Source of the DNA: Paenibacillus sp. FSL H8-0048
Lineage (GTDB): Bacteria; Bacillota; Bacilli; Paenibacillales; Paenibacillaceae
Direction of reading: 5' to 3'
NCBI RefSeq assembly: GCF_038002825.1
Contig: NZ_JBBODF010000001.1
Location: 2,914,001-2,978,000, forward strand
Length of the DNA: 64,000 nucleotides
The translations under genes were made by a program, and so were the position numbers. Below the pieces are notes generated by a model. The model saw nothing but the letters and a program-made list of their open reading frames with translations. It made no database searches and was not told the origin of the DNA. Every line of letters begins with the position of its first letter. Position 1 is the stretch's first letter. Below are positions 9,440-18,900 of this stretch, in pieces.

Positions 9440-11881
9440 TCATAACTTCGACAAAACAGCCTGCTCCTTAACAGCTGTCCGTCCGGCAATTCGACCGAAT
9501 GTGAAAATGTCGGTGAGCGAGTTACCACCCAGACGGTTACCGGCATGGATACCGCCTGCCACCTCACCGGCTGCGTACAACCCCGGGATGATCTGGCCAG
9601 ATTCGCGAAGAACATGCGTCTGTGTATCAATCTTGAGTCCGCCCATCGTATGGTGAACAGCTGGCTTACGAGGTGTCGCATAGAACGGAGCCACTGCAAC
9701 CTTAAGATCGAACGCATTTTTACCAAATTCCGGATCATGTCCCTGATCAACGTAAGAGTTGTACATCGCGATCGTATCCACTAGCGTAGTCGGATCGATA
9801 TGAATTTGCTGGGCCAGTTCCTCCAGTGTGTCCGCTCTGAATAGCGTGCCTCGCTCCACCTGCTTATCGATCTTCGCTTGATTTGTGTTATAGGCCGTCT
9901 CCTTGATCTTGTCATCCGCAATCAGATAGAACAGGCCTCCGTTATTGATTGCTGCTATCGACAACTGATCGCGGCTACCATATTCGTTGACGAAACGTTT
10001 GCCCTGCTGATTGACCATGACAAAGTTCTGAGGCGGCACTTGCAACCCGCTAAACAAGGCGCCCGTCTGCGGATCGGACACTGGCATCATCTGCGAGAAG
10101 CCCATGCCGACCAGATCAGCGCCCGCACTTTGTCCCAGCAGAATACCATCGCCGGTAATCGCCGGAGAATTCGAGGTCTTGATGTCGTCATCGATCTCGC
10201 TCCAGTACGTATTGTACTGCTTCAGCATCTGCGTATTGGCCCCAAAGCCACCGGAAGCCAGCACCACGGCCGGCGCATGAACCGTTACCGTTTGCCCGGC
10301 TACTCCGGTACCAATTACGCCGCTAACTCGGCCGTCTGCTTCGATAATCAGTCGCTTCACCGGAGTATCGGTGAGGATCTGACCACCCTGTGCACGGACA
10401 AATTGCTCTAAAGCCGCTACGAAGGCATAGCCTTCATGCTTCACTGGTTTATGTCCACGGCGCCACAACGCTCCTACCGGCATGGTCACTTCGTTATAGT
10501 CAAATTCGACACCCAGTTCCTCCAACCATTTAACGGAGGCTAGCGCCTGATCGGTTAATACCTTAACCAGATCATATTGCCCGTAAATGGAATACCCCTG
10601 AAGGTCGCTGCGTTTGCCGCCGAAATAGGTCTGCATCCGGTGGAAGATCGCGGAGTCGAACAAGAATTCTTTGCCCTCTTTCGTATCGCGGAGATAATCA
10701 GCCACCTGATGTTTGAAGATACGGAAGTCCGCCAGATATTCGGCATCTACCTGTTCTTCCGGGGTTGCTGCCAGCTCTTCAATCGTATGACCTTCACCCG
10801 GAATCGCCGCAAATTTACGTTGCCACTCTGGATCGGCAGCGTTCATTGGACCACCTGTTCGTACCGTATTACCACCTATGGCTGGGAACTTCTCCACGAT
10901 GATAACCTTCTTTCCCTGCTGAAGCACGCTGGCTGCTGCTGCGAGTCCCGCACCACCCGCACCAACGACCACAACGTCCGCTGTATACTCTTCGTCGCCG
11001 TGATTGATCGCACTCTGGGCTTTTGGCCGTTTTTTTAATACATCCGGGTTGGCGCCTGCCATCTTGACCGCCTTCGCTACTCCGTCGATGACCCCATTGC
11101 TAGTGACAGATGCGCCGGACAAAATATCCACGTTCAGCGTCTGTCCTTCGATGATCTGACTCGGAATCCGGGTAAATACCACATCCGCAATCCCCTGTGA
11201 TTCGCCCGCTGTATCGATGTCGATCTTCTCTATACGAGTCGAACTCATCTCAACGATCATCGGCAGATCACCGTTGTGTCCGACCGCCTTTACCTCATAG
11301 GTTCCCGGTTCAAAGCTAACGTCTTCAGGGACATTCAGCAGATTAGCGATTTTGGCAAAACGCATAAAGCGATGGAAGCAGCTCTCCAAGAAATCAACCG
11401 TCCGCTCCGACTTGATCTTCCCCGCTTCATCAAAGGCTTCATTCGCACGGCCCAACAGGAACTCCGAGCCAGGCATCACGCTAGCATTGACACCGGGTGC
11501 ATCTAGAATCTGACGCAGATGTAGTTGTGCACGGGAGGACCCCTGCACATCATACGCCGCGCCGACAACCATGACCGGTTTGCCATCGAACGGGTGAAGA
11601 TTCCAAGACAACCATTCCAGAATACTTTTCAGCGCGGAGGGGACCGAGTGATTATGCTCCGGTGTAGCGATAATGACGCCATCCGCTTCCGTAATCTTCG
11701 TATTAAAGTTCTGAATAATCGGACTCTGCGATTGATCGTCCGACTCATTAAACATCGGGACACCCTTCAGTTCCAGAATTTCAATGTCCACTTTTTCGCT
11801 AAAATGAGACTTCATAAATTCCAGTAGCTTCCGATTATAAGACTTCGACGCGTTGGTTCCTACAATTCCGACAAATTTCAT
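9440..11881 (-). CDS. Three-domain flavoprotein: FMN_red / FMN_bind / FAD_binding_2 (NADH:fumarate- or acrylate-type reductase)
   Basis: 813 residues, no signal peptide or membrane segment, so cytoplasmic. Residues 1-175 are an NAD(P)H-dependent FMN reductase domain (GIVGTN start). Residues 195-275 are an FMN_bind domain with flavinylation motif D252-ILSGA-S258, where Ser replaces the more usual Thr as FMN acceptor. Residues 300-805 are a flavocytochrome c/fumarate reductase-like FAD domain (GAGGAG at 307, [14 protein letters not shown], and NEYGSRD where fumarate reductases have the proton-donor Arg). This layout matches soluble NADH-dependent 2-enoate reductases such as Vibrio acrylate reductase. 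Electrons would run NADH to FMN to covalent FMN to FAD to a double bond. It overlaps the upstream FMN reductase gene by ATGA. Fumarate, acrylate or urocanate could be the substrate. Confidence 0.88.
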   Translation of the reverse strand: MKFVGIVGTNASKSYNRKLLEFMKSHFSEKVDIEILELKGVPMFNESDDQSQSPIIQNFNTKITEADGVIIATPEHNHSVPSALKSILEWLSWNLHPFDGKPVMVVGAAYDVQGSSRAQLHLRQILDAPGVNASVMPGSEFLLGRANEAFDEAGKIKSERTVDFLESCFHRFMRFAKIANLLNVPEDVSFEPGTYEVKAVGHNGDLPMIVEMSSTRIEKIDIDTAGESQGIADVVFTRIPSQIIEGQTLNVDILSGASVTSNGVIDGVAKAVKMAGANPDVLKKRPKAQSAINHGDEEYTADVVVVGAGGAGLAAAASVLQQGKKVIIVEKFPAIGGNTVRTGGPMNAADPEWQRKFAAIPGEGHTIEELAATPEEQVDAEYLADFRIFKHQVADYLRDTKEGKEFLFDSAIFHRMQTYFGGKRSDLQGYSIYGQYDLVKVLTDQALASVKWLEELGVEFDYNEVTMPVGALWRRGHKPVKHEGYAFVAALEQFVRAQGGQILTDTPVKRLIIEADGRVSGVIGTGVAGQTVTVHAPAVVLASGGFGANTQMLKQYNTYWSEIDDDIKTSNSPAITGDGILLGQSAGADLVGMGFSQMMPVSDPQTGALFSGLQVPPQNFVMVNQQGKRFVNEYGSRDQLSIAAINNGGLFYLIADDKIKETAYNTNQAKIDKQVERGTLFRADTLEELAQQIHIDPTTLVDTIAMYNSYVDQGHDPEFGKNAFDLKVAVAPFYATPRKPAVHHTMGGLKIDTQTHVLRESGQIIPGLYAAGEVAGGIHAGNRLGGNSLTDIFTFGRIAGRTAVKEQAVLSKL

Positions 11882-12504
11882 GCCCGTTCGCCTCCCCAGA
11901 TTGCCGATTCCCAGCTAAATGCTTTGCTTTGCTCTGTCTTGAAGTGGTTCTCTTTAACCAACTGTTGGTTAATCTTCACGAACAATTGGAACTCTTCGAA
12001 GATCTCCTCCAGCTCCTGAACCTTATTTGCGTAGACCAGATCACCTGACTCGTCAAAAGCGGCAAGTGAATGTCCCAACAAAAATTCCGAGCTCGGCAGA
12101 ACGCGAGCCTTAAGCTCTGGAGCATCCAGAATCTGACGTAGATGCATCTGGGCGCGAGATGTACCAAGCAAACCGTGGGAAGCACCCACGATCAGAATTG
12201 GTTTATTAATCAAAGGACGGGTGGTATACGAGATCCATTCCATGGCGCTCTTGAGCGCCGCTGGGATGGTATGATCGTATTCCGGGGTCGAGATAATAAC
12301 GCCATCCGCTGCCGCAATCTGCTCGCATAAGGCTTGTACTTCAGTGGGCGCCTGACGATCTTCCGGTTCATCAAAAGCAGGGAGGTGCTTAATCTCGCAG
12401 ATCTCAATCTCCGCCTGGCTGGAAAAATGCTTACGCATAAATTGCAACAGCTTGCGATTCGTCGAAGTATTCGAGTTCGTTCCGACAATACCGATTAGTT
12501 TCAT
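11878..12504 (-). CDS. NAD(P)H-dependent FMN reductase
   Basis: 208 residues of the NADPH-dependent FMN reductase fold, starting [18 protein letters not shown]. It is clearly paralogous to residues 1-175 of the next gene (shared GTN...[20 protein letters not shown] and [17 protein letters not shown] blocks), so the pair probably arose by duplication. It probably supplies reduced flavin or passes electrons to the larger enzyme. It is the first gene of the operon; its ATG is preceded by GAGAGGAAG, and its stop overlaps the next start by four bases, indicating translational coupling. Confidence 0.85.
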   Translation of the reverse strand: MKLIGIVGTNSNTSTNRKLLQFMRKHFSSQAEIEICEIKHLPAFDEPEDRQAPTEVQALCEQIAAADGVIISTPEYDHTIPAALKSAMEWISYTTRPLINKPILIVGASHGLLGTSRAQMHLRQILDAPELKARVLPSSEFLLGHSLAAFDESGDLVYANKVQELEEIFEEFQLFVKINQQLVKENHFKTEQSKAFSWESAIWGGERA

Positions 12505-12524
12505 AATTTTCTTCCTCTCTTACT

Positions 12525-12542
12525 TTGTGAATAATTGCACAA
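12525..12542. promoter_or_regulatory. Rex-like operator
   Basis: TTGTGAATAATTGCACAA fits the Firmicute Rex consensus TTGTGAA-N4-TTCACAA at 13 of 14 defined positions. Read on the minus strand it starts right after a -10-like TATATT (12546-12541) of the flavoprotein operon, which is a repressor position. A CRP/Fnr-type reading (TGTGA-N6-TCACA) is possible but the location suits repression better. Confidence 0.5.
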
Positions 12543-12550
12543 TATAAAAC

Positions 12551-12566
12551 GAATTTCTACGAATTC
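12551..12566. promoter_or_regulatory. Dyad GAATT-N6-AATTC, candidate LysR operator
   Basis: Inverted repeat in the intergenic region between the LysR gene and the operon it faces, just upstream of the candidate minus-strand -10. No good -35 hexamer is seen there, as expected for a promoter needing a LysR-type activator. Confidence 0.35.
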
Positions 12567-12694
12567 CTTTTGACTTGGTCACTTACCTTTACAAATAAAT
12601 TTTAGTATGAAAAAATACATTTGTGAAATATCCATTTTCTTATCGTTCTATAACAGTTCTCTTATACCATCTTTAATGAGAGCAGGTGATCCTT

Positions 12695-13633
12695 ATGACT
12701 ACGATTGATTCTTCCAATATCCTTCATTATCTTGACGCGATTCTCAAGCACGGAAGCTATACTAAGGCCGCCAAGGACCTGTATGTTTCGCAACCTTACC
12801 TCACGCAGCTTATCAAGCGAATCGAGCATGAAATCGGCACAGAAATTTTGAATCGACAGACCTCTCCCTTGCAACTAACTGAGGCAGGCAAGCTGTACTA
12901 TCAGTATCTGATGTCCCTCGAAATGGCACAGGAACAATTCCACAAACGAATCGCTCACTATTCCATAAGAGACACCCAGACGATCAAGCTCGGTATCTTG
13001 TCCAGCTTAGGTTCGTATTTATTGCCTTTGTTTTTGCCCGATTTCATGAAAAATTACCCGTCTATTAAGATCGAGATTCAAGAGGATTACTCCGAGGTCA
13101 ATGAAATCCGCGTGTTGAACCATGAACTGGATTTTTTTATCGGACAAAATCCAGAGACCCTCTCGCCCAATCTGAATGTTGTCTCATGGGGGCCTCACGG
13201 TTACTATGCGGTGGTGACAGAGGACTCCCCGTTGTATGACATTAATCCGAAGACGTTAGAGGAGAGCCATGCCAATCTGAAGCTGCTACTGCAAAGTCCC
13301 CTTGTGCTGACTAAAAAAGGTTCTTCGATTCGCCGGCAGCTTGATCACCTATTTCAGAAGTTTAAGATCAAGCCAACTATTATACTAGAAAGCACGAATA
13401 TTTTTACCACGCTGGAGTTAGCCAAGAAAGGCGTTGGTATCGCATTCGTCCCCTATAGTATCTGCATGTCGGAAGTCCCTCAGGGCTACCGCTTGTTGCC
13501 CTTATCACTGGATTTGTTGTCGCTCGATTATTTTATTGCCTATTCCAAAAACAAACCTCTATCTTCGGTGGAACAAGATTTGATCGCACTCTTTACTACA
13601 GATGTTCCATGTATGCACGCAGAGCATCCGTAA
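12695..13633 (+). CDS. LysR-family transcriptional regulator
   Basis: 312 residues with an N-terminal winged helix-turn-helix (ILKHGSYTKAAKDLYVSQPYL near residue 20, given here as its key part AAKDLYVSQPYL) and a C-terminal effector domain (IKLGILSSLGSYLLP onward). It is divergent from the FMN reductase/flavoprotein operon, the usual layout of a LysR regulator and its target, so it probably controls that operon; the effector is unknown. The start is set at MTTIDSS, preceded by AGCAGGTG; an in-frame GTG nine bases earlier is possible. Its 3' end overlaps apbE by 38 bases in convergent orientation. Confidence 0.88.
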   Translation: MTTIDSSNILHYLDAILKHGSYTKAAKDLYVSQPYLTQLIKRIEHEIGTEILNRQTSPLQLTEAGKLYYQYLMSLEMAQEQFHKRIAHYSIRDTQTIKLGILSSLGSYLLPLFLPDFMKNYPSIKIEIQEDYSEVNEIRVLNHELDFFIGQNPETLSPNLNVVSWGPHGYYAVVTEDSPLYDINPKTLEESHANLKLLLQSPLVLTKKGSSIRRQLDHLFQKFKIKPTIILESTNIFTTLELAKKGVGIAFVPYSICMSEVPQGYRLLPLSLDLLSLDYFIAYSKNKPLSSVEQDLIALFTTDVPCMHAEHP

Positions 13634-14525
13634 CAGCCAGCTCGTTATGTTCCGTGATCACGATACCCTCAATCTCAGCGGTCGAATTCAGCGTACGAAT
13701 GATCTCGGCCGCACGCTTGCCAAATAGACGGGTAGACCCAATCTCTCCCTCCAATGACTGCTCCGATACAATTGTCAAGCTTGCTACATCGCTCCGTACC
13801 GGGTACCCCGTTTGTCCGTCAAAAATATGATGGTACTTCCGGCCCGCAACCTCCAACTTCCGCTCATACACGCCAGAAGTCACAATGGATTGGTTCTTCA
13901 ATTTCAAGACCAACGCATAATTTCCTCGCGGTAGCTGTGGATTCTGAATCCCGACCCGCCATAACCCGTCTTCAGACGCCGGGTTCTCACCAAAAGTCAG
14001 CACATTCCCACCTAGATCGATGAACCCTGCGCTCGCCCCCTGACGCTTGAACACCTCCACAATTCGATCTGCAAAGTACCCTTTGGCCAGCGCACCCAGA
14101 TCAACCTCCATCCTTTCCTTTTCCAGGAAAACAGTCTTCCGTTCCTCATCCAATTGAATATGATGGGGATCGATAAGCTGCCGACACTCCGCAATGACCG
14201 CTTCCGGAGGATGCTGCGCCCCTGCAAACCCGATCTTCCACGCCTTGACTAAGGGACCAATCGCGATGTTCAGCAGACTGTCTGCTACGAGACTCTCCCT
14301 CTTCCCGATTGCAATCAGCTCGAACAGATCCGTATCTACAATTACGGGACTCTTCCCGGCTTGGTTATTAATCTGCATGAGCGCCGAGCTCGGATTATTC
14401 GCACTGAAGCGCTGCTCGTAGTCAATCAGCTGCTGCTCCGCATCCGCCAAGAGCGCCGCTGCATTCTGATGATGAACGGCCATCGTAATAACCGTTCCCA
14501 TGAGCTGTATCATTTTCTTTTCCAT
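13596..14525 (-). CDS. apbE: FAD:protein FMN transferase (ApbE)
   Basis: 309 residues of the ApbE family, which attaches FMN from FAD covalently to Thr/Ser of FMN_bind domains, using magnesium. Visible marks are MGTVITMAV at the start, the block VDLGALAKGYFADRIVEV near 165, GFIDLGGNVLTFG near 190 and TSGVYER near 235. No signal peptide or lipobox is present, so it should act in the cytoplasm, matching the soluble flavoprotein 1.7 kb away rather than the exported FMN_bind protein at 51-53 kb. The start is set at MEKKMIQL because AAAGGA sits 8 bases upstream; an in-frame ATG nine bases earlier overlaps that ribosome site. Confidence 0.9.
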   Translation of the reverse strand: MEKKMIQLMGTVITMAVHHQNAAALLADAEQQLIDYEQRFSANNPSSALMQINNQAGKSPVIVDTDLFELIAIGKRESLVADSLLNIAIGPLVKAWKIGFAGAQHPPEAVIAECRQLIDPHHIQLDEERKTVFLEKERMEVDLGALAKGYFADRIVEVFKRQGASAGFIDLGGNVLTFGENPASEDGLWRVGIQNPQLPRGNYALVLKLKNQSIVTSGVYERKLEVAGRKYHHIFDGQTGYPVRSDVASLTIVSEQSLEGEIGSTRLFGKRAAEIIRTLNSTAEIEGIVITEHNELAVTDALRAYMEHL

Positions 14526-14842
14526 AGTGAGCATCCTTTGTTAATGAGATAGTGGAGATGAGTTGAATCGTGAATGCTTACAGTTAGCATAAGCGATCGA
14601 AATGGGCAAGAAGGGCTTTTGGCATGTTTAAGGAATGGCACGTTCTACGATTTAGCTTGCCTACGACAGAGTAGCTTTTATAGCAAAATTTCAGTTCAGT
14701 AATCATAAACTACTAATCTCCGAATGAATAGGTGCTTGTGAACTACCATCCACCTAAGAGGTGGCGGCTTCTTGGTCAATGAAGCTACTGCTCCAAGTTT
14801 ACCCAAGCTCATAGGCTAGTCCCTAGCCCAATCCTTGCAATA
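14526..14842. other. Gap holding an IS605-type right end
   Basis: No protein gene. The right half (14738-14842) is the 3' flank and right end of a decayed IS200/IS605 element; the left half should contain the apbE promoter, for which nothing decisive was seen. Confidence 0.6.
14738..14842 (-). ncRNA. Possible omega-RNA / right end of an IS605-family element
   Basis: Downstream of the TnpB tail the minus strand ends with the palindromic hairpin CCACCTCTTAGGTGG (14750-14764) followed by ATGGTAGTTCAC, the usual look of IS200/IS605 right ends. In such elements this stretch forms the scaffold of the TnpB guide RNA, and the guide would start at about 14737. TnpB itself is truncated here, so any RNA would be an orphan. 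Confidence 0.4.
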
Positions 14843-15012
14843 TCACATGGCTAGTTTTAGTAGGTTTTGAGCAGCGTTTACATCCCGATCATGATGCACG
14901 TTACATTCTGGACAAGTCCACTCTCGCAAGGCGAGATTCTTCACCTCTGCGTTCTTATAACCGCAACAGGAGCAAAGCTGACTGCTTGCATAGTGCTTAG
15001 GGGCAATTATTC
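14843..15012 (-). pseudogene. C-terminal remnant of an IS605 TnpB (OrfB) protein
   Basis: Only the last 55 or so residues of TnpB remain: the zinc ribbon C-SC-C...C-PE-C ([10 protein letters not shown], then [13 protein letters not shown]) and the final RuvC motif [12 protein letters not shown]. The N-terminal RuvC and WED parts are absent; an open frame continues upstream to 15088 but there it only reads through the sigK terminator hairpin. It cannot be an active nuclease. The element was truncated close to the 3' end of sigK. Confidence 0.8.
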
Positions 15013-15076
15013 TGAAAAGAAAAGCATCTAGTGAAAAGTATCCCCCATTTGGAGTCATACTTTTCACTAGATGCTT
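15013..15076 (-). terminator. sigK terminator with 19-base-pair stem
   Basis: Perfect inverted repeat with arms 15022-15040 (AAGCATCTAGTGAAAAGTA) and 15058-15076, loop 17 bases. On the minus strand it follows the sigK stop by 26 bases and is trailed by TTTTCTTTTC, so it works as a terminator. The stem is unusually long and AT-rich. Confidence 0.65.
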
Positions 15077-15102
15077 AGACGCAAACAACTTCTTCTTGTA
15101 AC

Positions 15103-15804
15103 CTATCGCTTCACCTTATAAAACTCATGATACAGCTTCATCAGCGCCCTCTTCTCTATCCGCGATACATAGCTCCGCGAGATCCCCAGCTCCTTCGCAA
15201 TCTCTCGCTGCGTCCGCTCTTCCCCGCCCGTGTCCAGGCCGAAGCGGCCGACCACAACCTCCTTCTCCCGATCGTCTAATATATCCAGATTACGATAGAT
15301 CTTGCTCTTCTCAATCTTCAGATCGACCTCTTTAATGACATCATCGGCCTCAGAGCCTAGGATATCGATCAGGGTGATCTCATTGCCTTCCTTATCCGTT
15401 CCGATCGGATCGTGGAGGGATACGTCTTTACGTGTTTTTTTGAGCGACCGGAGGTGCATCAGGATCTCATTCTCGATACAACGGGCGGCAAAAGTAGCCA
15501 GCTTCGTGCCCTTGTTCGGGCGGTAGCTCTCGATGGCCTTGATCAGCCCAATGGTGCCGATGGAGATCAGGTCCTCCATGTCTTCGCCGGTGTTGTCGAA
15601 TTTCTTCACTATATGGGCAACCAGCCGCAGGTTATGCTCGATCAGCAGGTTCCGTGCCTTGGCGTCTCCCTCGGCCATCATGCCTAAGTATTTGCTCTCA
15701 TCCTGCTCCGATAGAGGCTGGGGAAAAGCGTTGTTCCTTACGTAGGATACCAGCAGCGTCAGTTCTTTGATCAGCAGCGCAATCGTGCTTATGATTCCTG
15801 GCAA
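15103..15804 (-). CDS. sigK: RNA polymerase sporulation sigma factor K
   Basis: 233 residues, the full length of sigma-K, which drives late mother-cell genes in sporulation. It has a short hydrophobic pro-sequence ([18 protein letters not shown]), region 2 ([16 protein letters not shown] near 55 and [16 protein letters not shown] near 78), and region 4 with the helix-turn-helix ([20 protein letters not shown] near 205). It is uninterrupted; no skin-type element splits it. The start is TTG, preceded by GGGAGGTG with normal spacing. A 58-base degenerate copy of its middle lies at 7596-7653. Confidence 0.95.
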   Translation of the reverse strand: MPGIISTIALLIKELTLLVSYVRNNAFPQPLSEQDESKYLGMMAEGDAKARNLLIEHNLRLVAHIVKKFDNTGEDMEDLISIGTIGLIKAIESYRPNKGTKLATFAARCIENEILMHLRSLKKTRKDVSLHDPIGTDKEGNEITLIDILGSEADDVIKEVDLKIEKSKIYRNLDILDDREKEVVVGRFGLDTGGEERTQREIAKELGISRSYVSRIEKRALMKLYHEFYKVKR

Positions 15805-15875
15805 CTTGGCGACACCTCCCGCACATGTACAATGAAACCGATCAGTTAGCAGAACAACGGGTTCATGGTCCTTTT

Positions 15876-15883
15876 ATTGTATG
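15876..15883 (-). promoter_or_regulatory. Possible sigma-E -10 element for sigK
   Basis: The minus strand reads CATACAAT about 70 bases before the sigK start, identical to the sigma-E -10 consensus. sigK is a known sigma-E target in Bacillus. The matching -35 element is not convincing, so this stays tentative. Confidence 0.4.
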
Positions 15884-15932
15884 TGGGTAGGTGCCTAGAA
15901 GTGCATGTACGGGGAAAATAGGTACGGGCTTC

Positions 15933-18900
15933 CTACACGCGGAGCAGCTCGCGGATATCCTCTTCTGACAGCCGGGTGGTCTTGTTCTCGCCAGCTTCGA
16001 TGATCTCTTCGATGAGATCTTTTTTGCGTTGCTGCAGCTCCAGCATCTTCTCCTCGATGGAGCCTTCGGTGATCAGCCGGATCACCTGTACCACATTCCG
16101 TTGCCCCATCCGGTGGGCCCGGCCGATGGCTTGCTCCTCCACGGCCGGATTCCACCACAGATCGTACAGAATCACGGTGTCCGCTCCAGTCAGATTTAGC
16201 CCCGTTCCGCCCGCCTTAAGCGAGATCAGGAACACTTCACCTTCCCCTTCATTGAAAAGCCTGCACAGCTCCACCCGCTCCTTACCCGGAGTCGAGCCGT
16301 CCAGATACAAAGGCTGAACTCCCGCTTCTTCCAGGCGCTGCCGGATCAGCGCTAACATGCTGGAGAATTGCGAGAACACCAGCATTCTGCGGCCGGAATC
16401 ACGGCATTCCTGCACCGTCTCCAGGAATTGCTCCAGCTTGCCGGAGCCACCCGTATAGTTCTCGATGAACAACGAAGGATGACAGCAGATCTGCCGTAAG
16501 CGGGTAATGCCCGCCAGAATCTTCATCCGGCTTTTGTGGAAGCCTTCGGCTATCAAGTCCCGCTCGGTATCATCCCGCAGCTTGGATAGATAAGCAAGAT
16601 AGACTTGCTTCTGCTCATCCCGCAGCTCCGTGCGCAGTACGGTATCTATGCGGTCAGGCAGCTCCTCCAGCACCTCTTTTTTCAGCCGGCGCAGAATAAA
16701 AGGGGACACGATACTGGCAATTCGTGCCGCAGGCAGCTCCTTGAAGGATAATCTCCCCGTGAACAGCGCCGGGAAGACTGTGCTGAAAATCGCTTCCAGC
16801 TCCTCCACCGAATTCTCAATCGGTGTGCCCGTCAGAGCGAATTTCCGTGCAGTCTTAAGCGACTTTACCGCTTGGGCCGTCTGGGAGGCTGAATTCTTGA
16901 TCGCCTGGGCTTCATCCAGTATGAGCGCATGGAAGAGCGTGCCGGAATACAGCTCAATATCTCTGCGGAGCAGCGGGTACGAAGTAATAATCACATCTGC
17001 TTCTTCCATGACCTTACTCTCCAGCAGCCCGCTGCGTTCCTCCTTCTGTCCAGCCACCACAAGTACATTCACCTCTGGCGCGAACCGGGCAAATTCATTC
17101 TCCCAGTTATAGGTCAAGGATGCCGGGCACAGAATCAGCACGGGAGCTTTAGCCTCCATCTGAGGCATCCTTTCAGCCAGCTCGGAGCAGATATAAGCGA
17201 TACTCTGAATGGTTTTACCCAGCCCCATATCATCTGCAAGAATCCCGCCGAACCTGAACTTCGATAAGGTCTTCATCCACTGAAAACCTTTGGTCTGGTA
17301 ATCCCGGAGAATAGGCCGCAGCTGATTCGGCAGTTCAAACTCCATACGGTCCGGCTCCCGAAGCTGCTCCAGGAATTCCCGGAGGGACTTGCCCCACTTC
17401 GTATGCTTGAACCCGTGCCCCCGCTCGGGGAGTTGAAGAGCCTGAACGGAGGGCAGGTGAAGGCGGGAGCCGTTCACTTCCTTCTTGCTAAGATTAAGCT
17501 GCTCGGCAATCGTGCCGAATTCGCTGAAGCGATCCCCTTCAAGCTGCAGAAAAGCCCCGCTGCGCAGGCGGATATATTTCTTTTTCTCCACAATCGCCTG
17601 CATTACACGAACTGTCTCCTGTTCATCCAAGCCCTCCAGCTCAAACGAAATCTCCAGCCAATCCAAGCCTTCATTCAGATCCGCTGTGACCTTCGGATAG
17701 GCTGTACGCTCCAGAAGCAGCCCCTGGACAGCCGTGGAGATGAACAGTTCTGCATCATCCTCCAGAGCAGGCACGACCTGAAACAGTGTCTCATAGATAG
17801 CCGGCTCACTTCCAGAAGCCCAATATTGCCCCTCCCGCCTAAGCGGAGAATAATCCAAAGCAGCAATAATTGTATTCTCCCGCTGAAAATTACGGATCAG
17901 TATCTTGGACTTGTGCGCCGCTTCCCCCTGCTTCTCATCCAGCGGAAGAATCACGATGTCGTCATAATGGAATTCCAGCCGGATCATGATCGTTCCGTCC
18001 GCATAATCCAGATAGAGCTTAGCCTGTAGCTCAGGCTCCACAATTCGCTCGTCTACGGACTGCTCGACACGGACCTTCCCAAGCTTCCTTAAGGCTGGCA
18101 GCACCTGCTGCACCACTGGACCGATCTGTCCGGGAGCAACAGCAATCTCCCCTGATTCCTTGAACTGCTGCTGGAGCAGTGCAATCATACGAAATGTGTC
18201 CCGGTCCATCTCATAGATCAGCCCATTTTTAATCAGCATGGAATAGTCCGGGAGCAAGGTGAAGGTATCCAACTCAGAAGCGGACAGAATGTATTCCTTT
18301 TTCTTCTTTTGACCGATGGAGAATGCAAGCGGCGGAGGCTGGTCCGCGAGGACAGCACGAACCTCCGGTAACCGTACACCTCTAAGAGTCACATTCACTT
18401 TTGACAACAGCGGCTTAAGCTTGTCCCAGGCTAGCGGAGCGACCGTCAGCGTTCTACCGTCAGTCTCCGTATGACTATAGTAGGGGTTCAGGCTGGACTT
18501 CACCAATTTCTCGGAATTTCTGAGCAGGAGCATTACTTCAAGGAATTCCCGGTCGGCCACGCTCATCTGCTGCTGCTCCGCATCAAATGTGAACTTACTG
18601 GTGAAATACAGCGGCTTACGCTGCTCCAGATACTCCAGGAATTGGCCCAGCTTCGTCACGACATACCGGTGTTTATAGCCTACCCGCATTTCAAGCGTAA
18701 GACCCTTGTGCTGGTAATCAGGCAAATTCAAGAAAAACTCAAACTGCAGCTGCTCCGCATCACCAAATAACACAGGCTCTTGCTCATGATCTCTTGTCCG
18801 AGCTAATTGGGCCACTGAGGAGATTAGGAGATCCGTCTGTTCATAGTTCGGCTTGCTTGCACGTTTGGTAGAGGGGGCTGGAGATAGAACCAGTGGTAAA

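Noticed and set aside
9878-10411. 177-codon plus-strand frame opposite the flavoprotein
   Set aside because: Antisense to a gene with three clear domains; no ribosome site or recognisable motif.
15022-15088. N-terminal part of the TnpB-like frame
   Set aside because: These codons read through the two arms of the sigK terminator hairpin and have no similarity to TnpB.
15103-15804. sigK interrupted by a skin-like element
   Set aside because: The gene is intact over 233 residues; only a short separate relic exists at 7596-7653.
17403-18029. 208-codon plus-strand frame opposite the SNF2 gene
   Set aside because: Lies within the coding region of the SNF2 protein on the other strand, without independent support.
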